Shown piece by piece: positions 17,301-23,841 of a DNA stretch of 64,000 bases. Below the pieces are notes generated by a model. That model worked only from the letters and a program-made list of their open reading frames with translations, was not told the DNA's origin and searched no databases. This DNA is from Mesorhizobium wenxiniae (lineage in GTDB: Bacteria > Pseudomonadota > Alphaproteobacteria > Rhizobiales > Rhizobiaceae): the NCBI RefSeq assembly GCF_002284535.1, contig NZ_NPKH01000020.1, positions 930,001 to 994,000 of the forward strand, given 5' to 3'. Numbering within the stretch: the stretch's first letter is position 1; every line of letters starts with the position of its first letter. Position numbers and translations under genes: made by a program.

Positions 17301-17952
17301 TCGACAATGCCGATGCTGGCAGGACGGTGAAAGCGTCGCGCAAGGAGTAGTAGAACAGCATCTGCTCGCGGTCGTCCGAATCGACGATGACGACCTTCGT
17401 CGGCGCCGAGCCGATGGTGGCCGCCGCGGCTTCGCCTTCGGCGACGCTGACCGAGCCGAATTCGTTGGCGAGTTCTACCGTGCCTTCCAGCACGATCAGC
17501 GAGGTGCGGCCGTTGCCGTCGACGGTCATCGTCCAGTCGGTGCCGCGGATGGCGGCGGCGGCGGCGGGCGTGTCGATGGTCAGCCCTTCGCCGCCGCGCT
17601 CTGCTCGCGCCCAGATGGTGCCGCTCTCCAGCTTGAACTCGGTGTCGGACGCCGCGCCGATCTTTTTGACCAGGAGCGTCGTATTGCGGCCAAGCCGCAT
17701 CTGGGTGCGGTCGGCAAACAGCACTGCTAGGCTGCCGGTGGCGTTGGTGCGCAGATAGTCGCCGGGGACGACGTCCTGCCTGAGATCGACCACCTGCCAA
17801 GAGGCGAATTCTAGGAAGCGCACTTCCTCGCCCGATTTGCGGGCAATGACCGACCCGGCCGCCGGCTGGTTGCGCGGCACGACATCGGCCGCTGCCGGCT
17901 GGATGCCGACGAGCGCCGTCAACAACAGCGAAAAACTTACCGCCCCCCGCAT
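14302..17952 (-). CDS. FecR-TPR-outer membrane beta-barrel fusion protein
   Basis: A 1216-residue exported protein with an unusual architecture. Signal peptide (SFSLLLTALVGIQPAAA), then a FecR domain (about 35-165; VVPGDYLRTNATGSLAVLFA, MRLGRNTTLLV, IRGTDWTMTVDG, VLEGTVELAN), then about eight TPR units (about 240-600; e.g. NALGLVQSARGATREAEAAL). From about residue 640 to the end comes a beta-barrel resembling a TonB-dependent receptor, ending in the hallmark terminal Phe (IVGSLKVRF). No plug domain or TonB box is evident. It is coupled to the downstream CHASE2 cyclase. I infer an envelope sensor or channel feeding the cyclase. Confidence 0.83.
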   Translation of the reverse strand: MRGAVSFSLLLTALVGIQPAAADVVPRNQPAAGSVIARKSGEEVRFLEFASWQVVDLRQDVVPGDYLRTNATGSLAVLFADRTQMRLGRNTTLLVKKIGAASDTEFKLESGTIWARAERGGEGLTIDTPAAAAAIRGTDWTMTVDGNGRTSLIVLEGTVELANEFGSVSVAEGEAAAATIGSAPTKVVIVDSDDREQMLFYYSLRDAFTVLPASALSSLDMRKARAKIKAMEPSSRSAEDWVTLAEVNLDFEGREAARDAARQARQFPLTRAQEARLDLIDALIAGAEQRYAEAAHLFERAAPHLDPSRRVMARYGGYYARSLADPSHFEAPPVNADAGVAAAIAEALTAGFLVDLKAAIAVLERAERRYPGDPTLPALRAQIAFLLDDREQVEAAIDRALSLDPDNMIALQARASYRAGIKGDLEGALADLERAVELAPGSASWNALGLVQSARGATREAEAALKRAIELDPKDPVPHANLAIIYLEQDRTAEAKAEIDTALAVDPAFDIGLVARGRYYLQTGELDKARDDLLAGTTANPAYSNGLLLLAVAYYEAGELEPAEQAIENADRLDPNDPVISSFRTAVAIDEYEADKAIASAQEALKRTRARGGDYAALSANRDTGSTLNDAFRLLNLNAWGRYYGDAVFDPFTGSGYVDQALAGSLNPFVNNLRFGDVPTEPGPNTTSFSSFFQGLMLDPQMLAGRQRSANILRRPFIETTVGGGFVADDGDLGWNSETETQGYQAAPFPWSFYGRINGLETDTRRGDDPATGQFDLEDRSITGTGYMAMKPTPNDRVVAYIDVKDFEFDLSTVLDPTVLPLGGTYADSGDTRTGNAGVAWSHTFGYQNVASAALFATDITDRSNRTRLEEIGFGETGFILESETSQQSYLAAFNHIYGTGDLTLRYGGEGGLLEVSKDETFSFVFPFIPDTIISESTTAVDVAIGRVYFDAVYEFNPNLKVEGALFGTYLDGGTIDEQRLEPRLGVAWTPFEGHYLRAGFLREGSFITSATLAPVGILGLQSNQNSLAVDGFSDTFAARWDAEWNSRLFTAVDYQHQEFEKLSIGVPASATTIDLSEGRLDRISATANVWIGNGFGAFATFAYADSENEDPTSPGFGGPLPFVPETSARFGLTWVHPSNIKVTLAETYVGSRTGDAAGTELESYWSTDAFLTWEPFDKRFELEIAAYNLFDEEFQVASFTPGWGRSIVGSLKVRF

Positions 17953-18454
17953 CGCAGTTCTGAAGCTCCCCCTCTTCGAACGGCTTTATGACGGTTCATT
18001 CATCGAACTGTCAAATACTCCGTTGCAGCAGATCGCCGAGCACGGCAAACGTTGCTGCCCGGACACACAGCATCGGAAAACAGGCGGTATGTCCGGGCGG
18101 CTGTGACCTATAAGCAGTTGAGTGAAGGGAGTTCAAAGTGGGACCATCTTCGTCGCTTGAAAACCCGTGGCTGACCGAAGCCAGCTGCTTCTGGACAGCG
18201 TCGTCCAGACTGTGAAAAGACTGAGGGCGTAGCCCTCCGCAACTCCGCTTTGGGTGACTCCGACCAATGCGCGAAGGGCAGCTTTGAAGGAGCGCCCTGA
18301 AGGTCGCGTTATGGCGCAACAACGATGTCCAAGGTGGTCGCCGGCAACGTCCGCTATCGGGCAACAGCTAAAGTCACCTCAACGGCCGACATGCGGCGCA
18401 AAGCGGACAGGTTCCACGATTGGCCTGTGCGCAGTTAATCGTCGACCACGATAC
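17953..18454. other. Intergenic stretch, no gene recognised
   Basis: Upstream of the FecR gene. No open frame here has a ribosome site or protein-like composition. It presumably holds the minus-strand promoter of the FecR-cyclase operon; I could not pick out a convincing -35/-10 pair. A palindromic repeat follows at 18455. Confidence 0.5.
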
Positions 18455-18554
18455 TAGAGCGGTTCATCGTTTCACGGAAACGCCGAACCGCTCTATCTCT
18501 TTGCTTTTGCGCAATTCCGGACGGAAAACCGCTCACACTTTTCCTAAAATTGCT
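18455..18554. repeat. Palindromic repeat (AGAGCGGTTC...GAACCGCTCT family)
   Basis: Perfect 11-bp arms TAGAGCGGTTC (18455-18465) and GAACCGCTCTA (18485-18495) enclose a second perfect pair, CGTTTC (18468-18473) / GAAACG (18477-18482). A conserved tail (CAATTCCGGACGGAAAACCG, 18512-18531, then CTCACACTTTTCC) continues to about 18554. From memory this combination is a common interspersed repeat in Mesorhizobium. It runs into the last codons of the quinone oxidoreductase gene. Confidence 0.75.
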
Positions 18555-19534
18555 AAGGTATCAGCACGACCTTGCCGGTCGAGCGACGCTCCTCCAGCGA
18601 GCGATGTGCTTCGGCTGCCTGGTCCGAGCGGATAGCGGCCGCCCTGCGTCACGGCAAGCTGGCCGCTGGCGGCCAGGTGGAAAAGCTCCGACAGGCCGGC
18701 CCTGAGGCCATCGGCAGAGAGCAGCGGAAGCAGGGCAAAACCTCGCAAGGACTGGTTTCGGGTGATCATCGCTTCCAGTTCCGCAGCGCCGATCGCGTAT
18801 CTGCCCAGCGCCGCAAAGACCAACTCTCCGCCAGGCGCGAGAGCTTGTAGCGACGCCGCCGTCACCGGGCCGCCGACAATGTCGTAGACGACATCGACGC
18901 TGGCGCCGCCTGCCGCTTCCCGGACACGCGCGGGCCAATCCGACGTGCTGTAGTCGACCGCGGCATCGGCTCCAAGCGACAGGGCAAGATCGAGCTTGGC
19001 CCTGCTGCCGGCGACCGCGATCACGGTGCTGGCGCCCTGGCGTTTGGCGAGCTGGACAAGCAACGAGCCGACACCGCCCGCGGCTGCAGTGACCAGCACC
19101 GATTTGCCGGCTGGCGGGCTTTGCCGCAGCAGATGAAAAGCCGTCAGCCCCTGCACCATCGAGTCCGTCGCGTCTTCGAACGAGAGCGCGTCGGGCAAAG
19201 GCACGGCCAGCTTTGCGTCGATCGTCACATAGTCGGCATATCCGCCAAAGGGACGCTTCGAAGCGAACAGCGGCGGCGCGACGCGTGTTCCGGTCAGCGA
19301 GATATCCACCCCTTGACCAAGCGCCTCCACGGTGCCGGCAGCCTCAACGCCGAGAACCATCGGCAATTGCGGCGTCACCGCGTAGCGATCCCCGCGCATC
19401 AGCACTTCGAAGAAATTCACGCCGGCCGCGCGAACACGGATCAGCACCTCGCCGGCCTCCGGCAGCGGCTTCGGCATTTCGACGACGTCGAAGACGTCGG
19501 GACCGCCGAAACGGTTCAGTTGAATGGCTCTCAT
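18553..19534 (-). pseudogene. NADPH:quinone oxidoreductase, frameshifted near the 3' end
   Basis: A zinc-free medium-chain dehydrogenase/reductase of the quinone oxidoreductase type, about 325 residues. It begins MRAIQLNRFGGPDVFDVVEM; NADPH is bound at VLVTAAAGGVGSLLVQLAK; no zinc ligands are present. The open frame ends with an unrelated tail (GPGSRSTSLAGGASLDRQGR) at 18533. Removing one G from CTCGGACC (near 18626) restores the family C-terminus DQAAEAHRSLEERRSTGK-VVLIP and a stop at 18553-18555. The break therefore costs only the last ~24 residues, so the protein may still fold. It is divergent from an HxlR gene that also carries a frameshift. Confidence 0.75.
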
Positions 19535-19630
19535 GCATGCACCCATCGCTATGGCATCGGCTGCTGTTTGCCACTATCTGCCTGATCGCGACTACACACT
19601 CATTTGTCCCCTGCTGACCAGGAGGTGACC

Positions 19631-20033
19631 ATGGCCAAGCTGGCCAAAAGGCTGCAAACCAAGAGACTGCCTCTGCTGCCGGCGGAACGCGCCCTGAAAG
19701 TGATCTCGGGCCGATGGAAGGCTGTTATTCTCTACCATCTCTTCGACGGCCCCCGAAGGCTTTCGGTGCTGAAGACGCTGGTTCCCGATATCACCCAGAA
19801 AGTGCTGATCCAGCAGCTTCGTGAAATGGAGGAACACGGTCTTGTCAGACGCGAGATCTTTGCCGAAATTCCCTCGGGCGTCGAATATTCGGCGACGCGA
19901 CTCGGCCCTCGAGCCTATCCTTTTGGCGCTCTGCGAGTGGGGCCAGCACCATGCGGGTGAGCTGAACGAAATGGACTGCCTTGCCGATTGCATCATCAGG
20001 CCTCGGCAGGCGCGGCAGCCAGCCTTAGCCTAA
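19631..20033 (+). pseudogene. HxlR-family regulator, frameshifted
   Basis: A winged-helix HxlR regulator. The first ~90 residues are normal (ALKVISGRWKAVILYHLFDG, LVPDITQKVLIQQLREMEEHGLV, FAEIPSGVEYSATRLG). After that the frame turns into an unrelated tail and stops at 19960, while another frame carries the expected HxlR end LEPILLALCEWGQHHAGELN to a stop at 20031-20033. A single-base indel near 19900-19910 explains both. A near-perfect ribosome site (AGGAGGTGACC) precedes the ATG. Its place beside the divergent quinone oxidoreductase suggests it controls that gene. Confidence 0.75.
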
Positions 20034-20035
20034 TC

Positions 20036-20062
20036 AAAAAGGGGCGACGCAAGCGCCGCCCC
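20036..20062 (-). terminator. Intrinsic terminator of the NADPH-dependent FMN reductase gene
   Basis: On the minus strand, GGGGCGGCGCTTGCGTCGCC with the closing CC forms a GC-rich stem (GGGGCG/CGCCCC arms at 20057-20062 and 20041-20046) followed by TTTTT (plus-strand A run 20036-20040). It lies 34 bases after the reductase stop codon. Confidence 0.8.
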
Positions 20063-20095
20063 GGAATCCTTGGGAGGATTGTTCTGGTCTGCGGT

Positions 20096-20701
20096 TCAGG
20101 CCGCCTTGACTTCCTCGGCCACCGCGTCAGCCTGACGCGCCGCCTTCAGCACTTTGGCCCACCATGCAACGTCGTTGACCAGCGCGGTCGCCGCCTGGTT
20201 CAGGTGCTCAAGCTCGTCGAGCTTCTTTTCACCTTGCCTGACGGCGAGGAAATCGGCCCAGGCAATATGGACGGCGGACTTGACCGGCGCCATCTGGAGC
20301 TCAACCGCATGCAGCCTCAGCTGCTCGACGGCCCGCGCGCCGCCGACGCTGCCATAGCCGACGAAGCCGGCCGGCTTCTTATTCCATTCATTGGCGGCGT
20401 AGTCGATCGCGTTCTTCAGCACGGCGGTCGGGCCATGGTTGTATTCGGCGGCGGTGAAGATGAAGCCATCGAACTCGGCGACCTTCTTCTGCCAGCGCTT
20501 TGCCACTTCATTCTGCGACGGCGCCCAGGCGGACGATGCGACCTCGTCAAAAAACGGCAGCGGGAAGTCGCGCAGGTCGACCACCTCCACGTCGATGTCG
20601 GCATGCGACTTGGCGATCTTGGCGATCCACTGGGTCGGAACGTCGGCAAATCGTGCGGCGCGGGTCGAACCGACGACAATGGCGATTTTGGGTTTGGACA
20701 T
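20096..20701 (-). CDS. NADPH-dependent FMN reductase / NAD(P)H oxidoreductase
   Basis: A flavodoxin-fold reductase of 201 residues. The FMN phosphate-binding loop is IAIVVGSTRAARFADVPTQW; the flavin-contact motif FDGFIFTAAEYNHGPTAVLKNAIDY and PAGFVGYGSVGGARAVEQL are classic for the family (ChrR/YieF/azoreductase group). It reduces quinones, chromate or azo compounds with NAD(P)H; the physiological substrate is not predictable. It is divergent from an intact HxlR regulator across a 53-base gap with a palindrome, the usual layout for HxlR-controlled stress reductases. A terminator follows. Confidence 0.87.
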   Translation of the reverse strand: MSKPKIAIVVGSTRAARFADVPTQWIAKIAKSHADIDVEVVDLRDFPLPFFDEVASSAWAPSQNEVAKRWQKKVAEFDGFIFTAAEYNHGPTAVLKNAIDYAANEWNKKPAGFVGYGSVGGARAVEQLRLHAVELQMAPVKSAVHIAWADFLAVRQGEKKLDELEHLNQAATALVNDVAWWAKVLKAARQADAVAEEVKAA

Positions 20702-20729
20702 AGAGGGGCTCTCCTTCAGGCAAATTTCT

Positions 20730-20746
20730 GGTATCGTTTAGATACC
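20730..20746. promoter_or_regulatory. Candidate HxlR operator
   Basis: GGTATC-GTTTA-GATACC is a perfect 6-bp inverted repeat with a 5-base spacer, placed between the divergent FMN reductase and HxlR genes. HxlR proteins bind short GTAT/ATAC-type palindromes, and the site is positioned to control both genes. Confidence 0.65.
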
Positions 20747-20754
20747 TGAGCTAT

Positions 20755-21162
20755 ATGAGTGACTGCACTCACGAGGCGCAAGGAGGCACCTTTTTGTTAC
20801 CAAGGCACCCGCACCGCACTGAGGACTGCCGCGCCATCTCGGAAATCCTGCAGCGCGTCGGCGACAAATGGACCGTACTCGTCGTCGGTAAGCTCGGTGA
20901 CGGGCCGCTGCGCTTCAACGAATTGCGCAGCGCCGTCGGCGGCATTTCGCAGAAGATGCTGACCACCACATTGCGCGGGCTTGAGCGCGACGGCTTCGTC
21001 ACCCGCACCGTGTTTCCGACCATTCCGCCGCGCGTCGACTATGAGCTGACCGATCTTGGCTACGAGCTTCTTGTGCCGGTCGGTGCGCTCGGCGAATGGG
21101 CGCGCAAGAACACCGAGCGGGTCAAGGCGGCGCGGGCGAGGTTCGATGGGATTCACGCCTGA
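20755..21162 (+). CDS. HxlR-family transcriptional regulator
   Basis: An intact 135-residue winged-helix regulator. Motifs: EDCRAISEILQRVGDKWTVL, the wing VGGISQKMLTTTLRGLERDG and TVFPTIPPRVDYELTDLGYE. A Cys near the N-terminus (TEDCRAISEIL) corresponds to the redox- or electrophile-sensing Cys of HypR/YodB-type members, though this role is inferred. It is divergent from the FMN reductase and probably its repressor, with the palindrome at 20730-20746 as operator. Confidence 0.87.
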   Translation: MSDCTHEAQGGTFLLPRHPHRTEDCRAISEILQRVGDKWTVLVVGKLGDGPLRFNELRSAVGGISQKMLTTTLRGLERDGFVTRTVFPTIPPRVDYELTDLGYELLVPVGALGEWARKNTERVKAARARFDGIHA

Positions 21163-21211
21163 AACTCTTGCGCTGCAAGGGTTTGTGCGCGGCGTGTAGC
21201 TTATACGATTT

Positions 21212-21523
21212 CTACGGCTGCATCGGCAGTCCGGCCCGCAGTGGGCTTTCGGTCCGTTTCGATTTCGTCCCCGATTGACACCTTGCTTCGATGGCGCAGG
21301 CCGCCCCTTTGCCGCAATTGCTCACGCTCATCGCGCCGGTGTGGCACGTCGTTGCAACGCAGATTTCGCACCTGCTCGCTTGCCGATTGAGGGTGTAGTT
21401 TTCCGAGGCGCAGCTGGCTTCGGCCTCGTCGTGTTTGACCTCGGTATAGGCGGTTGCGGCCAGCAGGCAGAACAAGGCCGCAAGCGCGCCCACCAATGCG
21501 TCGTTCAGCAATCGTTGACGCAT
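21212..21523 (-). CDS. Small Cys-rich exported or membrane protein, unknown
   Basis: A 103-residue frame that looks plausible but has no family I recognise. The N-terminus (DALVGALAALFCLLAATAYTE) is a signal or anchor segment. The following ~70 residues contain seven Cys (e.g. RCEICVATTCHTGAM, NCGKGAACAIEARC), consistent with disulfides outside the cytoplasm. Convergent with the HxlR gene. The ribosome site is weak, and the call rests mainly on the hydrophobic start and Cys spacing. Confidence 0.4.
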   Translation of the reverse strand: MRQRLLNDALVGALAALFCLLAATAYTEVKHDEAEASCASENYTLNRQASRCEICVATTCHTGAMSVSNCGKGAACAIEARCQSGTKSKRTESPLRAGLPMQP

Positions 21524-21672
21524 TGTCTTGTCCCCATGTCCTGCCGGACATGGTCACGAAAATGTGCGAACGCGAATATAAAAAGCATCACACAGCATCG
21601 CTGCTCCCATCTCCTTGCGAGAGGCTGGAAGCGGCGTTGCCGTTCGACTTTAAGCCGACGACATCCAGCCGG

Positions 21673-22068
21673 TCAGCTTTCGGCAGGAACGGCCTTCGGC
21701 TTGCCTTCGCCGTCCAGCGCCACCATGACGAAATCGGCATGGGTGACCTTCTCCATCAGGTCGGAGAGGTAGCGCTGCGCCCAGGCCTCGACCTTGAGAG
21801 TCATCGAGGTGCGGCCGACGCGCTCGACATGCGTATAGATGCACAGCGTGTCGCCGATCTTCATCGGCTTGGCGAACGACATTTCCTTCACCGCTGCCGT
21901 CACCACTCGGCCCTTGGCGCGCTCGGCGGCGCGGATGCCGCAGGCCAGATCCATCTGCGCCATCACCCAGCCGCCGAAGATGTCGCCCGCCGCATTGGCG
22001 TCCGAGGGCATGGCAAGCGTCCTGAGCGTCAGATCGCCGATCGGCCGTCCATCCGCATAATGCACCAT
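21673..22068 (-). CDS. Acyl-CoA thioesterase (YciA-like hotdog)
   Basis: A single hotdog-domain protein of 131 residues. Signature: LRTLAMPSDANAAGDIFGGWVMAQMDLACG, with the catalytic Asp of the YciA/BFIT group and the FGGWVM helix, then VTAAVKEMSFAKPMKIGDTLCIYTHVERVG. It hydrolyses acyl-CoA thioesters in the cytoplasm, probably as a hexamer. The promoter and first ten codons are duplicated about 930 bases away (see 22969-23062), leaving a truncated second start. Confidence 0.87.
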   Translation of the reverse strand: MVHYADGRPIGDLTLRTLAMPSDANAAGDIFGGWVMAQMDLACGIRAAERAKGRVVTAAVKEMSFAKPMKIGDTLCIYTHVERVGRTSMTLKVEAWAQRYLSDLMEKVTHADFVMVALDGEGKPKAVPAES

Positions 22069-22135
22069 GCGCCAAATCCCTTCGAGATCGATCGTCCCGA
22101 TCCCGTATCGGGATGGCGATGATGCGTCAACGCGC
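22038..22135. repeat. Duplicated segment, copy A (thioesterase 5' end)
   Basis: About 95 bases covering the first codons of the thioesterase gene and its upstream region are roughly 80% identical, in the same orientation, to 22969-23062. Shared landmarks include TGCACCATGCGCCAAATCCC and GATGCGTCA. The two copies bracket the SnoaL-like gene. Confidence 0.75.
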
Positions 22136-22173
22136 CACCAGCCGGCAATGTCGCAGTTTGAAATTCGACTAAG

Positions 22174-22187
22174 GGCTCAATTGAGCC
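22174..22187. promoter_or_regulatory. 14-bp perfect palindrome upstream of the SnoaL-like gene
   Basis: GGCTCAATTGAGCC is a perfect palindrome in the 351-base gap between the divergent thioesterase and SnoaL-like genes. It could be an operator for either; no regulator gene lies next to it. Nothing else in this gap looks like a gene. Confidence 0.35.
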
Positions 22188-22419
22188 GTTCCGTTGCCGA
22201 TGATCGAGTAGCGGGTGAGGCCGAGTGCGGGAGGTCTCGGCGCTTGTGGCGTCGCCATGCATGTTTCTCGCGTCGCCGCGCGCCATGATGATTTCCGTGA
22301 TTGTTCAAGTGGTGAACGCTGGTTGTCGGGAAGCACCAACGGTGGTTACCTTGATGACAACGTGGGAGGAACAGCCTGATGCCCGGCAAGCGGGCGAAAT
22401 GCAGAGATTGGAGGAGACG

Positions 22420-22848
22420 ATGCCAGGCGTGGAAGCCGCGATTAGGGAACTGCTGGAGAGTCGATCGGCTGCCATGGGCGCCAAAGACATCGAGTGGCTT
22501 ATGTCCCTTTACTCCAACGACATAGTCTATTTCGACCTCGTACCGCCGCTTCGGTATGTGGGTTCCAACGCCCTTCGCGAGCGGTTCCTGGATTGGTTTC
22601 CCCGCTGGTCTGGTCCGATTGGCCAGGAGCTTGGCCAACTGGATGTTGCGGCCGGCGATGCGGTTGCCGCCGCCTGGATGCTTATCCGAGCGCGTGGCAT
22701 CCTGAAAACCGGCGCGAAAGTCGACTACTGGGTGCGCGTGAGCAATGCATTTCGTCGAGCTGGAGACAGATGGACGATCACGCACGAGCACGTTTCCCTC
22801 CCCGTCGACATGCGGAGCAGGACAGCAGTCTTGGGCTTGACCCCATAG
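22420..22848 (+). CDS. SnoaL-like / nuclear transport factor 2-fold protein
   Basis: A 142-residue NTF2-like protein. Family features: AIRELLESRSAAMGAKDIEW, the acid-rich SNDIVYFDLVPPLRYVGSNA and the C-terminal strand WTITHEHVSLPVD. Such proteins are small hydrolases, isomerases or binding proteins; the exact activity cannot be read from sequence. The start was chosen at the ATG directly behind GGAGGAGA (22410-22417). It lies between the two copies of a duplicated segment, so it may have arrived with, or been trapped by, that rearrangement. Confidence 0.72.
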   Translation: MPGVEAAIRELLESRSAAMGAKDIEWLMSLYSNDIVYFDLVPPLRYVGSNALRERFLDWFPRWSGPIGQELGQLDVAAGDAVAAAWMLIRARGILKTGAKVDYWVRVSNAFRRAGDRWTITHEHVSLPVDMRSRTAVLGLTP

Positions 22849-22897
22849 CGTCGCCGGAACGACGTTGGACAGGGGATTTTGATGTCGTTCTTCACGC

Positions 22898-22999
22898 CTA
22901 AAGCAACAGGACTTGAGGGCCTTTCCACCCGTGCGCCCGCTGATCCGAAGGGAATGCATGCTTTTCCGCGATCGGCCGACCATCCGCGTAGTGCACCAT
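22898..22999 (-). pseudogene. Truncated second start of the thioesterase gene
   Basis: The duplicated segment keeps the thioesterase start codon and first codons (MVHYADGRPI), then runs into unrelated sequence and stops after 33 codons. It is a remnant of the 5' end of the gene at 21673-22068, not a functional enzyme. Confidence 0.6.
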
Positions 23000-23062
23000 G
23001 CGCCAAATCCCCTCGATATCGATCTTCTCCCGATCTCGTCGTGGCGCTGATGCGTCACCGCG
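22969..23062. repeat. Duplicated segment, copy B
   Basis: Second copy of the ~95-base segment described at 22038-22135, same orientation, about 80% identical. It ends 45 bases before the GNAT start codon, so it may supply part of that gene's upstream region. Confidence 0.75.
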
Positions 23063-23106
23063 CCAGCAGGTACTAGACTGAGCAGAGTGAGTTGAGGAAG
23101 GCTGAC

Positions 23107-23679
23107 ATGAAACTTACCTCATGCCGTCTGACGCCCGATCTATGGTCCGCGCTCGAGGACCTGTTCGATGAGAGCGCCGTCTGCAGTCGATGTTGGTGTA
23201 TGTACGGGCGTATCGGCAGTGCTTATCGAAAGCGACCAGGTGAGGAAAACAAGGCCGCGTTCCGGCAAGCCGTCGAGCTTGGTCCGCCTCCAGACGTGCT
23301 TGCTCTCGACGGCAATACTGCTGTCGGATGGTGCCAGGTGACACCGCGAGATGCCGTGCCCTGGCTCGATCGGCTGTGGCAGCTCAGGCGAGTGGATGAT
23401 GCGCCGGTCTGGTCCTTGTCCTGCCTCTACGTGCGAAAAAGATACCGCCGGCAGGGCGTCACGTCCCACCTGATCGCAGCGGCGCTGCAAGCTGCAAGGC
23501 GCGCAAATGCCCATGCGCTTGAGGCCTATCCTTTTGATGCCGATGTATCGCCGAGTGCTTCCGGCAGTGGATACGCCTCCACCTTCGCTCGCGCCGGGTT
23601 CAGGGTCGTCGCTCGCAGGGTGCCAGCCCGCCCGATCATGCGTTATGATTTCAAGCAAAATCCTGATGATGGCGTATGA
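23107..23679 (+). CDS. GNAT-family N-acetyltransferase
   Basis: A 190-residue GNAT. The core motif A is VWSLSCLYVRKRYRRQGVTSHLIAAALQAA, giving the acetyl-CoA pyrophosphate loop R-R-Q-G-V. The N-terminal half has a Cys cluster (SAVCSRCWCMYGR) and WCQVTPRDAVPWLDR; the C-terminus has FARAGFRVVARR. This resembles a Cys-containing GNAT subgroup common in soil bacteria; the acetyl acceptor is unknown. The start ATG has GAGGAAG at 23094-23100; an upstream in-frame TTG was rejected. Confidence 0.85.
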   Translation: MKLTSCRLTPDLWSALEDLFDESAVCSRCWCMYGRIGSAYRKRPGEENKAAFRQAVELGPPPDVLALDGNTAVGWCQVTPRDAVPWLDRLWQLRRVDDAPVWSLSCLYVRKRYRRQGVTSHLIAAALQAARRANAHALEAYPFDADVSPSASGSGYASTFARAGFRVVARRVPARPIMRYDFKQNPDDGV

Positions 23680-23841
23680 TACTCCGACCGCTTGTCCACG
23701 AGGCAAGGGCCGCTTCGGGCAAGACACCGAATGCAGCGAAGTACCGGTCGCTTTTTTCACAGAGCGTGCCGGAAGCTCCGGTGATCGCGGCGGCTTGCGG
23801 CGTCTAGGTTGAGCGAAAATTCGGAGCCGGCCGCAGCCACC

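Noticed and set aside
16516..17730. 404-codon open frame antisense to the FecR-TPR-barrel gene
   Set aside because: Arg-rich shadow frame without motifs or start signals.
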